Origin: Oscillospiraceae bacterium
GTDB lineage: Bacteria; Bacillota; Clostridia; Oscillospirales; Oscillospiraceae
NCBI GenBank assembly: GCA_016297855.1
Contig: JAEDFW010000034.1
Coordinates: forward strand, 1 to 15,899
Reading direction: 5' to 3'
DNA length: 15,899 nucleotides
Within the stretch, counting starts at the first letter, position 1. The number at the start of each line of letters is the position of its first letter. This document shows, in pieces, positions 6,852-14,180 of the stretch. The position numbers and the translations under genes were made by a program. Below the pieces are notes generated by a model. That model was not told the origin of the DNA and ran no database searches. It saw nothing but the letters and a program-made list of their open reading frames with translations.

Positions 6852-8252
6852 TCAGCCGAAGTTTTCCTGGATTGCAGTATTGATTTCTTCCGTCAGATGC
6901 TCCTGGAATTCCTCCATAGTATAGTCGCCATTCAGGAACATCTGGATATTGGCGCGCAGGATGGAACCAGTGGAAACACCGTAGTTGCCATAGAAGTGGC
7001 AGCCCTCCATGGCCGCGGCAAAGGCCTGCTGGATGGGGTCTTCCGTGAAATAAGCATCTGCGGCAGACGCGCTCTTGACCGAGGGGAAGAAGCCGACGTT
7101 CTTGCAGTAGGTTGCCTGCGCGTCTGTGCTCAGAAGGTAGTTCAGCAGCAGCGCGGTCTCTTCGGGATGCTGTGTCGCCGCGGGAACAACCAGAACGTCC
7201 GCACCGGTATAGCACGTGGAGTAATCCTCATGCGGCAGAGCGGCAACGCCCAGCTTTTCTTCCCAGCCCTCTTCCACACGGATCGCCTGCGCATAATCGA
7301 CGGCGGCCCAGAACATCGCGACCTCTCCGTTCACGAACATGTTCAGCAGTGTGGAAGCGTCCATAGCGGAAGCGCCCTCGGGAACGACGCCGGCCTCATA
7401 GAAGGCCATATAGTCGGAGACGCCCTTTGTCCATGCTTCGCTGTCGGTCGCGGCGCTCATGGTGGCGGTGTCAATGATTTCTCCGCCGTAGTCCCACACG
7501 AAGCTGATCCACTGCTCAGAAGTGGTCGCGCGGGTGCCATAGCCGTAGACATGCTTTCCATCCATATCGCCGGTCAGTTGCTTCGCCATTTCCAGCAACT
7601 CCGCATGCGTCATGCTTTCCGTGGGATAATCCACGCCGAAGTAGTCGAAAATCTCCTTGTTGTACAAAATGGCTCGTGTGCCGCCGTAGAGCGGAGCATA
7701 GATGGTCTTGCCGGTCATGTCGGGGTTCAGGTTGGAATTGTAAACGCTGTCCACCTTCAAAACATCGATCATATCATCCTTGGTTTCTTCCGTCAGCATG
7801 TCATCCAGCGGCAGGATATTTCCTTCGCTGGCCAAAATGAAGGCTTTGGAATCGCCAACCACCAGCACATCGGCAATATCGCCGGAGGCAATGCCCGTAG
7901 AGAACATGGTCTCGGGATCGTTCGACCAGGGGATCGCCTGATAGTCTACCGTGATCCAGGGATAGTCGTTTTCAAACTGGTCAAGTAAAAGCCGCATGAT
8001 GGTAGAAGCGCTGACCGTGTCGCCGCCTGCCTGCCAGAAGCGGATGGTGACGGGTTCTTTCTCTTCTTCCGCAGGCGCCTGCGGCGTCTCAGCAGGTGCT
8101 TCGGGGGTCTCTGCCGGCGTTTCAGCCGGGGTCTCGGGGGTCTCAGCGGGCGTCTGCGCGGGGGTCTCGGTCTTCGCGCAGGCGGCGAACAGACCCAGAA
8201 CCATCACGAAAGCCAGCGCAAGAGCCAGCAGCTTGGTGAGCTTAGTTGTCAT
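6852..8252 (-). CDS. ABC transporter extracellular solute-binding lipoprotein (sugar type)
   Basis: Receptor of the importer, anchored to the outer face of the membrane. The signal peptide (1-24) ends in FAAC with lipidation expected at Cys25; Phe at -3 is slightly unusual for a lipobox. Residues 28-66 are a Pro/Ala/Glu/Thr linker of PAETP-like repeats that spaces the receptor from the membrane. The mature domain starts near EPVTIRFWQAGGD and has features of carbohydrate-binding cluster 1 receptors, including a DYQAIPW-type strand, GDIADVLV and an aromatic-rich pocket region. The 466-residue length is normal with the linker. AAGGAGG lies 8 bases before ATG 8252. It lies 116 bases downstream of the SLH enzyme. 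The ligand is unknown. Confidence 0.94.
   Translation of the reverse strand: MTTKLTKLLALALAFVMVLGLFAACAKTETPAQTPAETPETPAETPAETPEAPAETPQAPAEEEKEPVTIRFWQAGGDTVSASTIMRLLLDQFENDYPWITVDYQAIPWSNDPETMFSTGIASGDIADVLVVGDSKAFILASEGNILPLDDMLTEETKDDMIDVLKVDSVYNSNLNPDMTGKTIYAPLYGGTRAILYNKEIFDYFGVDYPTESMTHAELLEMAKQLTGDMDGKHVYGYGTRATTSEQWISFVWDYGGEIIDTATMSAATDSEAWTKGVSDYMAFYEAGVVPEGASAMDASTLLNMFVNGEVAMFWAAVDYAQAIRVEEGWEEKLGVAALPHEDYSTCYTGADVLVVPAATQHPEETALLLNYLLSTDAQATYCKNVGFFPSVKSASAADAYFTEDPIQQAFAAAMEGCHFYGNYGVSTGSILRANIQMFLNGDYTMEEFQEHLTEEINTAIQENFG
8055..8171 (-). repeat. PAETP-type repeat linker inside the binding protein
   Basis: Codes for residues about 28-66 of the lipoprotein, a degenerate tandem of PAETP/PETPAETP units. 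Such low-complexity tethers are common in Firmicute lipoproteins and can vary in length between strains by slippage. Confidence 0.7.
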
Positions 8253-8295
8253 TTTCCTTTCCTCCTTGTTTTTTTCAATTGTTTTTCTTCTGCCT

Positions 8296-8328
8296 GGGCG
8301 CCAGTCAGCCTTTTGCGGAAAGGCGCCC
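8296..8328. promoter_or_regulatory. Leader hairpin upstream of the binding-protein gene with two alternative pairings
   Basis: GGGCGCC (8296-8302) can pair with GGCGCCC (8322-8328). An inner CCTTT (8309-8313) can instead pair with AAAGG (8319-8323), which shares GG with the outer stem, so the full pairings compete. The element is in the 116-base gap after the SLH enzyme and about 45 bases before the binding-protein start. No minus-strand T-run follows. Confidence 0.35.
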
Positions 8329-8368
8329 TGTATTCGCGGATCTGACCCGGAAATACCGAATTATGATA

Positions 8369-10447
8369 TTACAATCTGCTGAGCACCGCTGCCATCTGCG
8401 CTCTGGTTGTCTGACCCTTCGGCAGAAGGCGACCCTCGCTGCCTGTCAGAATCCCCTCGGCAACTGCCCACCGCATGGCGTCCAGCGCAAATGTGTTTAC
8501 ATTGCCAGCGTCAGAAAAGTTCAATGCGGCCGAGGCACTGACATCTTCTCCCTGCATCTGGTAATAGCGGTACAGGAACGTGATCATTTCCTCGCGGGTG
8601 ACCTCAGCGTCAGGCGCAAAGGTGCCGTTGGAATAGCCTTTGACAATCCCCGTCTCGTAGCCCCAGCCGACAGCTCCGGCATACCATGCACCCGCGCTGA
8701 CATCGGAGAAGACTCTGGCGGCATCGGCGCTGACCGCAGGCGAGTCCGCCATGCGGTAAAGCACTGTCACCAGCTCCGCTCGGGTCAGCGCCTTTTCCGG
8801 CGCAAACCTTGTGGTGGAAACGCCGTTCATCAGTCCGTTTTCAAAGGCGTACATCACATCGTCGTAATACCAGCTTCCTTTTGATACATCTCTGAAAGGA
8901 TTCACAACAGGATGCGCAACGGAAGCGCCGAACCAATGTTCCGGCCTGATAATCGGCGTTGGAACAACCGGCGTTGGATCAACCGGTTTCGTCACATCCT
9001 CATAGACGTTCAGCGCGCGGCTTTCATTGGTAATATAGATACGCACAAGCGCCGGCGCCTCGTCCGGGTTCAGCGTGCCTTCATACTTCAAACGCAGCGT
9101 ACCCTCGCTGTCCGCGGCGAGCATATCCGTACCGGAGAACTTGATCGCGCCGCCTTCCACAAGTTCCACCGTGGTGTCCGCCGCGAAGCCTTCCACAACC
9201 TCGCCGGATATCGCGGTCAAGCCATCTTGCAGCTCGACCTGTACCCACTGATACGCGCCGCCGGGATTGATGACCTTGACGGTCATCTCGTTCTTTCCGG
9301 TATCATAGCTGACCTTCGCGTAGCCAAACTGGGTTGTGCGGAACAGCGCATAGCCAAGCGTCTGTTCGCCGTATTCCGCGCTTTTCTCAAGCTGTTTTAC
9401 AACGTTGACCTCATCCATCAGATTCTTGCTGGTGGCGGGATCGTATGCCTGCAGGCCGACGACGACTTGGTTTCCCTCCTTTATTGCGGCTTCCGCAACG
9501 CTCGAGACCCAGGCGGCATCCTTCTTGAAATCACCGCTGTAGGCCATCGGGCAGATATAATCATACAGCTCTACCGCATCCTCATAGCTCTGGCCGTAGT
9601 GGATGTTGCCAAACGCGGGATCCAGCACGCCATCCGGCTGAAGTGCCGCGCTGATGATGATCTCCGGCTTCACGGCTCTTGCTGCTGCGATGATAACCTT
9701 GGCGTAGTTCACAACGTTATCGCGGCGGTACTTCGCGAGAAGCAGCGCGTCCCTATCGCCTCTGTTATAGGCGTCGAAGATAGATTCGCCCTCGCCTCCG
9801 TAAAATTCGGCCTCAATCATCTGCTGTAAATGCCCGACATCTGCACCCAAAGCAGCAAGATTTTGCTTGTCCGTCGCGCTCCAGCCGTTGCAGGCGTGGT
9901 TATACCGGATATAGTCAAAATGGATGCCGTCGATGTCGTAATTTGTCAGCAGCTCTGTCACAATGCTGCTCATGTATGCCTGATAGCCCTCGTCATAGGG
10001 ATTGATGCGGTTATTGTCCCGTTCGCGCACATAATGCCACATACCGGATTCCGGATGCGCAGTTTTATAGAGCTCGTCCTCCATATTGCACAGCCACGCA
10101 TGTACGCGGATGCCGCGCGGATGCGCTGCGTCGATGACCTCCTGCAGCACATCTCTGTCCGTCCTAGAGCAGTTATCAGGGTATTGGGTTTTCAGATAGC
10201 CGAGCGTCCCTCCTGTTCCCTTCACCAGAAGATACAGATCCGTAACGCCCATTTCAGCGCATCGGCCAATGAGTTTCTCCGCGCCATCTTCACCGGCGTC
10301 TGCGACCGTGGAAGCCCAGATCCATTCGCCGATGATCTCTTTCCCGCTACTTTCGGTGTCTGCCGCAAAGGCCGCAGGCATGACGCCTATCATCAGCGCA
10401 CAGCACAGCACAACACAGCACAGTCTTGAAAGTATGCTCTTTCTCAT
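8369..10447 (-). CDS. Secreted GHL10-family (DUF187) glycosidase-like enzyme with three SLH domains
   Basis: A cell-surface enzyme of 692 residues. The signal peptide ends at AFA (cleavage after about residue 28). Residues about 37-340 form a GHL10/DUF187 TIM-barrel, with DGIHFDYIRYN (173-183) holding likely acidic catalytic residues and CPMAYSGDF (299-307) further on. An Ig-like beta domain follows (about 385-475), then a Pro-rich linker (487-505) and three SLH repeats (517-565, 579-627, 643-690) ending in the anchoring motifs LTRAE, VTREE and TTRAQ. SLH repeats bind cell-wall polymer. I chose ATG 10447 because it has AAAGGAGG 9 bases upstream and starts a normal signal peptide; an upstream ATG at 10504 lacks this. 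It is the first gene after the promoter at 10512-10540. Activity against an external glycan is inferred; GHL10 members are poorly characterised. Confidence 0.92.
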   Translation of the reverse strand: MRKSILSRLCCVVLCCALMIGVMPAAFAADTESSGKEIIGEWIWASTVADAGEDGAEKLIGRCAEMGVTDLYLLVKGTGGTLGYLKTQYPDNCSRTDRDVLQEVIDAAHPRGIRVHAWLCNMEDELYKTAHPESGMWHYVRERDNNRINPYDEGYQAYMSSIVTELLTNYDIDGIHFDYIRYNHACNGWSATDKQNLAALGADVGHLQQMIEAEFYGGEGESIFDAYNRGDRDALLLAKYRRDNVVNYAKVIIAAARAVKPEIIISAALQPDGVLDPAFGNIHYGQSYEDAVELYDYICPMAYSGDFKKDAAWVSSVAEAAIKEGNQVVVGLQAYDPATSKNLMDEVNVVKQLEKSAEYGEQTLGYALFRTTQFGYAKVSYDTGKNEMTVKVINPGGAYQWVQVELQDGLTAISGEVVEGFAADTTVELVEGGAIKFSGTDMLAADSEGTLRLKYEGTLNPDEAPALVRIYITNESRALNVYEDVTKPVDPTPVVPTPIIRPEHWFGASVAHPVVNPFRDVSKGSWYYDDVMYAFENGLMNGVSTTRFAPEKALTRAELVTVLYRMADSPAVSADAARVFSDVSAGAWYAGAVGWGYETGIVKGYSNGTFAPDAEVTREEMITFLYRYYQMQGEDVSASAALNFSDAGNVNTFALDAMRWAVAEGILTGSEGRLLPKGQTTRAQMAAVLSRL

Positions 10448-10465
10448 TTTTGCGTTCCTCCTTTT

Positions 10466-10480
10466 GTAATAAGTGGTATT
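10466..10480. promoter_or_regulatory. Operator-like motif copy B, before the SLH enzyme
   Basis: GTAATAAGTGGTATT matches the reverse complement of AATACCACTTGTATT at 11 of 15 positions, with the right half (AAGTGGTATT) perfect. It lies just before the ribosome binding site, about 25-40 bases into the predicted transcript, a position where a bound repressor could block elongation. Confidence 0.4.
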
Positions 10481-10511
10481 GATTTGAGGATTCTTTTGTT
10501 CCACCTAACAT

Positions 10512-10540
10512 ATTATAATCGCATTCATTTTGAATGTCAT
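10512..10540 (-). promoter_or_regulatory. Sigma-A promoter for the transporter/glycosidase operon
   Basis: On the minus strand, ATGACA (10540-10535; one mismatch to TTGACA) is followed after exactly 17 bases by a perfect TATAAT (10517-10512). Transcription would start near 10505, about 58 bases before the chosen start of the SLH enzyme, and run through the receptor, permeases and intracellular enzymes. Confidence 0.65.
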
Positions 10541-10748
10541 TTGGAAAATATCCCAAATATCGAGGATAATGTTCTGTTGTTCTGCTAATTCATCTCCGAA
10601 TATAATACCACTTGTATTTTATTGCGGATACAACAAATTTTGAAAAATCACGAAAGGCCAATTTGGTGGACAAAACGCAAGACCTCTTTGTTTTTGCGGA
10701 AGGCGCCGCGCTCTGCGAATTTGCATTTTATAAAATGATGTCATTTTT
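10541..10748. other. Non-coding stretch between the M20 and GHL10 genes
   Basis: AT-rich, with no credible gene. Just after the M20 stop there are AT-rich palindromes (such as CATTTTATAAAATG at 10727-10740 on either strand) but no GC-rich stem followed by a minus-strand T-run, so termination between the two units is not demonstrated. It contains one operator-like site (10604-10618) and a 16-base motif TTTTGCGGAAGGCGCC (10692-10707) that recurs, with one extra A, at 8311-8327. Confidence 0.5.
10604..10618. promoter_or_regulatory. Operator-like palindrome copy A
   Basis: AATACCACTTGTATT is a 15-bp palindrome with six of seven base pairs matched around a central base. It lies about 64 bases upstream of the -35 box. 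Related copies occur at 10466-10480, 13521-13535 and 13584-13598. The size and symmetry suit a GntR- or LacI-like dimer; the regulator is not in the window. Confidence 0.45.
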
Positions 10749-12074
10749 TCAGAAACAAATCTCCGCCCCATTGTCGCGATAAAAGATCAGATTTCTGTCC
10801 GATAGGAACTGATTTACGGCGGCAAAATATGACTGCCGGTTCGGATAGCGCGGCGTCGATGACGCGAGAACCTCCCCGCCCCGCGCGGCGCCGTTTTCCA
10901 GCAGCGCGGCCGCCAGCATCGTCTGCGCCGCGGCACTGCGGACACAGCAAGTCTCTGGATCTGTGATGAAAAAGTCGTCTCCATGGGCGCGGCCGGATCC
11001 GCCGGAGACATGCGCGTGCAGGGTAGGCATGACGCAGCTTAAATCGCCCATGTCTGTCGAACCGCTGCCCCACGGCAGTTCCACTACGTTCTCTTCGCCA
11101 ACCAATTCCGCCATGACCTGCCGCGCTGTTTCCAGCAGACAGCGGTCATTCCGCAACGGCGCATAACCAGGGCGGTCAGATACTTCCAGCTCTGCGCCCA
11201 GCGCCAGCGCACCGGCCGCAAGCGCGCGGTCTACCTTTCGGCTGCTTTGGGCAATTGCTTCCATTGTCGCGCCACGGATATAGGTGCTGATGACCGCCTT
11301 GTCCGGAATGGTATTGACTGTGCTTCCGCCCTCGGTCAAAATCGGGTGCACCCGTATATGATCGCTGTCACAAAAGGTTTCGCGCAGGCTGTTGATTGCC
11401 TGCAATCCCAATGACGCGGCATAAAGGGCGTTGATCCCCTTCTGCGGACTGCCTCCCGCGTGCGCCGCTCTGCCCCGATACGTGGCGGTCTTGACCATAA
11501 AACCGTTGGAGTCGTTAAAGTCAAAACGCGCATGATCGATGCCTGTGCGGACATGGTTCAAATAGGCAATCTGGCACCCGTCCAGATATCCGCGATATAA
11601 AAACTCCGTCTTGCCGCCGTAGTAATGAATGACGCCCCGCGTTCTGAGATCCTCGCGGAATTTCAGCTCAATCATCTCCTCCGCCGGCACCGCCATCAGC
11701 CGGATGGAGCCGCAAAGACCGTCCATCGCCCCTGGCTCCTTCAGTGCCAGCGCCGTACCCACAAGCGCCGCGCACTGCGCGTGATGACCGCAGGCATGGA
11801 TGCAGCCGTCCACACTTTCCGGATGCTCCGGCACCAGCAGCGCGTCCATTTCCCCCAGAATCAGGATTTTCGGCCCGGGCCTGCCAGTGTCCAGATCCGT
11901 GTAAAAGCCCGGAATATCTCCCGCATACCGCAGTGTATAGCCCGCCTGCTCCAGAATCTGCGCCAGATAGTTCTGTGTATTCCACTCCTTGTAGCCCGTT
12001 TCCGGGTGCTTCCAGAGATATCGCTCCACCTCCAGAATTGTTTCACGATGCCGTTCCACAAACTCCCGATACAT
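10749..12074 (-). CDS. M20-family amidohydrolase/peptidase
   Basis: Zinc-dependent amidohydrolase of the M20 (aminoacylase/AbgA/HipO-like) clan, 441 residues, cytoplasmic. Metal and catalytic motifs are GEMDA (74-78), HACGHH (93-98) and PAEEM (130-134). The lid/dimer domain begins near MVKTATYRGRAAHAGGSPQKG, and the C-terminal metal-binding part includes GSTDMGDLS and HAHVSGGSGRAHGDDF. These enzymes remove acyl, amino-acid or p-aminobenzoyl groups from amides. The open frame begins with a GTG at 12086 that lies too close to AAAGGAG; ATG 12074 is preferred although its spacing (13 bases) is long. It follows the other M20 gene after about 35 bases, so the two are probably co-transcribed. Substrate unknown. 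Confidence 0.88.
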   Translation of the reverse strand: MYREFVERHRETILEVERYLWKHPETGYKEWNTQNYLAQILEQAGYTLRYAGDIPGFYTDLDTGRPGPKILILGEMDALLVPEHPESVDGCIHACGHHAQCAALVGTALALKEPGAMDGLCGSIRLMAVPAEEMIELKFREDLRTRGVIHYYGGKTEFLYRGYLDGCQIAYLNHVRTGIDHARFDFNDSNGFMVKTATYRGRAAHAGGSPQKGINALYAASLGLQAINSLRETFCDSDHIRVHPILTEGGSTVNTIPDKAVISTYIRGATMEAIAQSSRKVDRALAAGALALGAELEVSDRPGYAPLRNDRCLLETARQVMAELVGEENVVELPWGSGSTDMGDLSCVMPTLHAHVSGGSGRAHGDDFFITDPETCCVRSAAAQTMLAAALLENGAARGGEVLASSTPRYPNRQSYFAAVNQFLSDRNLIFYRDNGAEICF

Positions 12075-12109
12075 AAATCGCAGCACACTCCTTTCATTGA
12101 TACCCGCTT

Positions 12110-13495
12110 TCAGAGAGAAACAATGGCTCTGGGACGAACGTCCTTTGGGATGGGACAGAGATATCCATTTGCCCCGATACGCGCTTTGTGCTCCTCTTTG
12201 GCTTTACGAAGAATCTCCGGATGATCCATAAGTCCGGCTGCGGTTGCCGCCATGGCTTTTGCGGCGAAGATCATCATCTTATATGCCAGAGGCGTCTTTC
12301 CCTGCGATACCGTCTGCCACGAATGTCCTGGCGTTCCACGTGCCCAGGTAGCTGCCGCGCACTGTACCGTCGGGCAAATCCAACTGACATCGCCCACATC
12401 GGTGGAGCCGAAGTTTGGCGTAACCTCGCCCCAGTGGAATGGCTTGATCTCCGCGTGGATTGGATGCGCGGGATCTGCCGCCGGTGTGGACAGAAGCGCC
12501 TTCTGCGTCAGCTCCCTGGCAAAGGATATATCCTGCTGTATGATCTCCGGTGAACCGATCTGCAGCATTTTCTCATACATCAGTTGTTCGAGCGTGTTGT
12601 TGAGCACAATTTCAGAGCAGGCTTTGATCCATGTATGCTCTGTTTTTGTGCCGGTCATCAGCGCGGCGCCATGTGCGATGTTGTTGACGCGCTCATAAAT
12701 ATGCCTTACCTGATCACTGTGTGGTGCACGGATAAGATACAGCACCTCCGCGTGCGGCTGCACCACATTGGGCGCGCTGCCACCGGCATCGGTGATGGCG
12801 TAGTGCACACGCGCTTCCGGAATCATATGCTCTCGCAGAAAATTGGCGCCGACATTCATGAGCTCCACTGCATCCAGTGCGCTGCGTCCAAGATCCGGCC
12901 GGATGCCGGCATGGGCCGCGATCCCGTCGAATCTGTAAAGTACCTCGCAGTTTGCCAACGAATTCTTGGTGCGAACGCCTGTTTCGTCATCGGGATGCCA
13001 GCTGATCGCGGCGTCCAGCTCGTCAAACACGCCGTCACGTGCCATGAACGTCTTACCCGAGCCGCCCTCTTCGCCGGGGCAGCCATAGTAAATAACAGAA
13101 CCGGAAGCGCCCGTTTCCTCCAGATACCGCTTCACCGCAATCGCCGCGCCGAGAGCCCCTGCGCCGAGCAAATGATGCCCGCAGCCGTGGCCGCATGGTT
13201 TTCCATCAGGCTGCTTTTCGGTCACGCAGGCCACCTGACCAAGGCCGCTCAGCGCGTCAAATTCTCCAAGAATACCAATCACGGGGCGGCCGCTGCCGAA
13301 ACGGCCGGAAAAGGCTGTCGGGATACCGGCAAGGTTTTCCTTCACCGCAAACCCCTCTTCGCGCAGCGCGCGGCAAAGATAACCGGCGGATTCGTATTCC
13401 GTAAACGCCGTTTCCGGATGCTCCCAGAGAAAATCGGCCGCCTGCCGCAGCAGCGCTTGCTTTTCATCAATAACCGATAAAAAATCAAGTCCCAT
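12110..13495 (-). CDS. M20-family amidohydrolase, AbgB-like
   Basis: A 461-residue M20 amidohydrolase most like AbgB, the p-aminobenzoyl-glutamate hydrolase subunit, though many homologues have other substrates. Visible motifs are GEFDAL (77-82), GHGCGHHLLG (102-111), GEEGGSGK (141-148), AHAGIRPDLGRSALDA in the lid domain and a C-terminal GSTDVGDVSW followed by ARGTPGHSW. There is no signal peptide. ATG 13495 has GGAGGG 5 bases upstream. It is the first gene behind an extended -10 promoter with an operator-like palindrome at the start point. In E. coli AbgB works with AbgA, and two unlike M20 proteins lie side by side here, so a heteromeric enzyme is possible; no AbgT transporter is present, so the folate-breakdown role is not supported. 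Confidence 0.9.
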   Translation of the reverse strand: MGLDFLSVIDEKQALLRQAADFLWEHPETAFTEYESAGYLCRALREEGFAVKENLAGIPTAFSGRFGSGRPVIGILGEFDALSGLGQVACVTEKQPDGKPCGHGCGHHLLGAGALGAAIAVKRYLEETGASGSVIYYGCPGEEGGSGKTFMARDGVFDELDAAISWHPDDETGVRTKNSLANCEVLYRFDGIAAHAGIRPDLGRSALDAVELMNVGANFLREHMIPEARVHYAITDAGGSAPNVVQPHAEVLYLIRAPHSDQVRHIYERVNNIAHGAALMTGTKTEHTWIKACSEIVLNNTLEQLMYEKMLQIGSPEIIQQDISFARELTQKALLSTPAADPAHPIHAEIKPFHWGEVTPNFGSTDVGDVSWICPTVQCAAATWARGTPGHSWQTVSQGKTPLAYKMMIFAAKAMAATAAGLMDHPEILRKAKEEHKARIGANGYLCPIPKDVRPRAIVSL

Positions 13496-13520
13496 ACTAT
13501 CCCTCCATCGTGTTCAAATT

Positions 13521-13535
13521 AGTACCGGTTGTATC
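13521..13535. promoter_or_regulatory. Operator-like motif copy C, at the M20 transcription start
   Basis: AGTACCGGTTGTATC matches AATACCACTTGTATT at 11 of 15 positions. It begins one base downstream of the TATAAT box and covers the expected start point near 13530, a classical repressor position. Confidence 0.45.
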
Positions 13536-13536
13536 T

Positions 13537-13565
13537 ATTATAGCACAGATGGATGGAATTGTCTT
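13537..13565 (-). promoter_or_regulatory. Extended -10 sigma-A promoter for the M20 gene pair
   Basis: On the minus strand, AAGACA (13565-13560; four of six to consensus) and a perfect TATAAT (13542-13537) are separated by 17 bases. TGC directly before TATAAT gives an extended -10 element. The start point would be about 35 bases before the M20 start codon. Confidence 0.65.
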
Positions 13566-13583
13566 CTGTTAAAGTCGATTTTT

Positions 13584-13598
13584 AATATCACTGGTATT
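13584..13598. promoter_or_regulatory. Operator-like palindrome copy D, upstream of the M20 -35 box
   Basis: AATATCACTGGTATT is a 15-bp palindrome with six of seven pairs matched; its reverse complement agrees with AATACCACTTGTATT at 12 of 15 positions. It lies 18 bases upstream of the -35 box. Confidence 0.42.
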
Positions 13599-13599
13599 T

Positions 13600-13823
13600 A
13601 TTCTGTGCCGACCGCAGCCGCGCAGCGATCTGTTCGGGCGGCTATTTGCGTCAATTTGCAGTATTTCGGGTCATTTTTCCCCTGAAAGCACGAAAAGTCT
13701 CTCTTGTCCTGGTAGACAAAAGAGGTTATGATATGCGAAAGAACGACCAAACGGTGTATAAAGGGGTAAGAACGGCCAAACGTACACCACAGAATCAGGC
13801 CAATCAGCAGTGGAGTAGTACTC
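13600..13823. other. Non-coding flank before the IS3 fragment
   Basis: No recognisable gene. A 60-codon + strand frame (13646-13828) shows no family features and runs into the IS end, so I do not call it. AAGAACG(A/G)CCAAACG occurs twice (13739-13753 and 13768-13782), and an imperfect hairpin CTCTTGTC/GACAAAAGAG spans 13701-13724. Confidence 0.4.
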
Positions 13824-14180
13824 TGTAAGTGCAGTCGCAAATTCCCCAAAAATCTGTTAAACTGAAAAACAGAGACGGAGGGAATCGCAATGAAGCATTA
13901 CAGCAAAGAATTCAAAGAAGAGGCGCTGAAGCTGTCAGACGAGATCGGCGTGAAGAAAGCCGCGCAGCAGCTGGGCATCGCGTACTACACACTGGCGGAT
14001 TGGCGCAGCATACGCCGAAACGCGCCACCTGCGAAAATGATGAGTGAGGAGGAGCAAGCCATCCGCATCCGGGAGCTTGAGCGAGAAAATGCCGAGCTGC
14101 GAACCGCAAATGACATTCTCAAGGACGCACTCGGTTTTTTCGCAAAAGACCGCAAGAAGTAAAAGCCTGCGAGCGGCATT
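13824..14180 (+). mobile_element. Truncated IS3-family insertion sequence (left end and orfA only)
   Basis: The element probably begins at TGTAAGTGCAGTCGC (13824), with a TG end as in IS3 elements, and contains a complete orfA. Orf B should start in the -1 frame over the orfA stop; the first codons (VKACERH) are visible before the sequence changes at about 14172-14185 into GC-rich surface-protein sequence. Most of orfB, the catalytic DDE domain and the right inverted repeat are missing, so it cannot move on its own. The exact left boundary is uncertain because no partner repeat is available. Confidence 0.75.
13890..14162 (+). CDS. IS3-family transposase OrfA
   Basis: A 90-residue helix-turn-helix protein of IS3 elements, which binds the element ends and, when fused to OrfB by frameshifting, forms the transposase. 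Residues about 5-45 (YSKEFKEEALKL through the GIAYYTLADWR recognition region) form the HTH. Residues 60-80 (IRELERENAELRTANDILK) form the leucine zipper, and the end GFFAKDRKK is typical of the family. GGAGGG lies 8 bases before the ATG. Length is normal for a full OrfA. It is the only + strand gene called in the window. Without OrfB it has no transposition function. Confidence 0.92.
   Translation: MKHYSKEFKEEALKLSDEIGVKKAAQQLGIAYYTLADWRSIRRNAPPAKMMSEEEQAIRIRELERENAELRTANDILKDALGFFAKDRKK

Noticed and set aside
6732..7988. 418-codon + strand frame opposite the binding-protein gene
   Set aside because: It is antisense to a clear lipoprotein receptor with signal peptide and ribosome binding site; long antisense frames are expected in GC-rich sequence and it shows no family motifs.
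8253..8400. Separate promoter for the receptor gene
   Set aside because: A CATAAT-like -10 exists near the GHL10 stop but no acceptable -35 lies at the right distance.
8912..9829. 305-codon + strand frame opposite the GHL10 gene
   Set aside because: Antisense shadow; the opposite strand encodes a complete enzyme with known domains.
12584..13480. 298-codon + strand frame opposite the AbgB-like gene
   Set aside because: Shadow of the M20 gene; His/Arg-rich composition, no ribosome binding site and no recognisable domain.
12110..13495. Folate-breakdown (Abg) operon
   Set aside because: No AbgT transporter or AbgR regulator is present, and AbgB-like M20 proteins are multifunctional.
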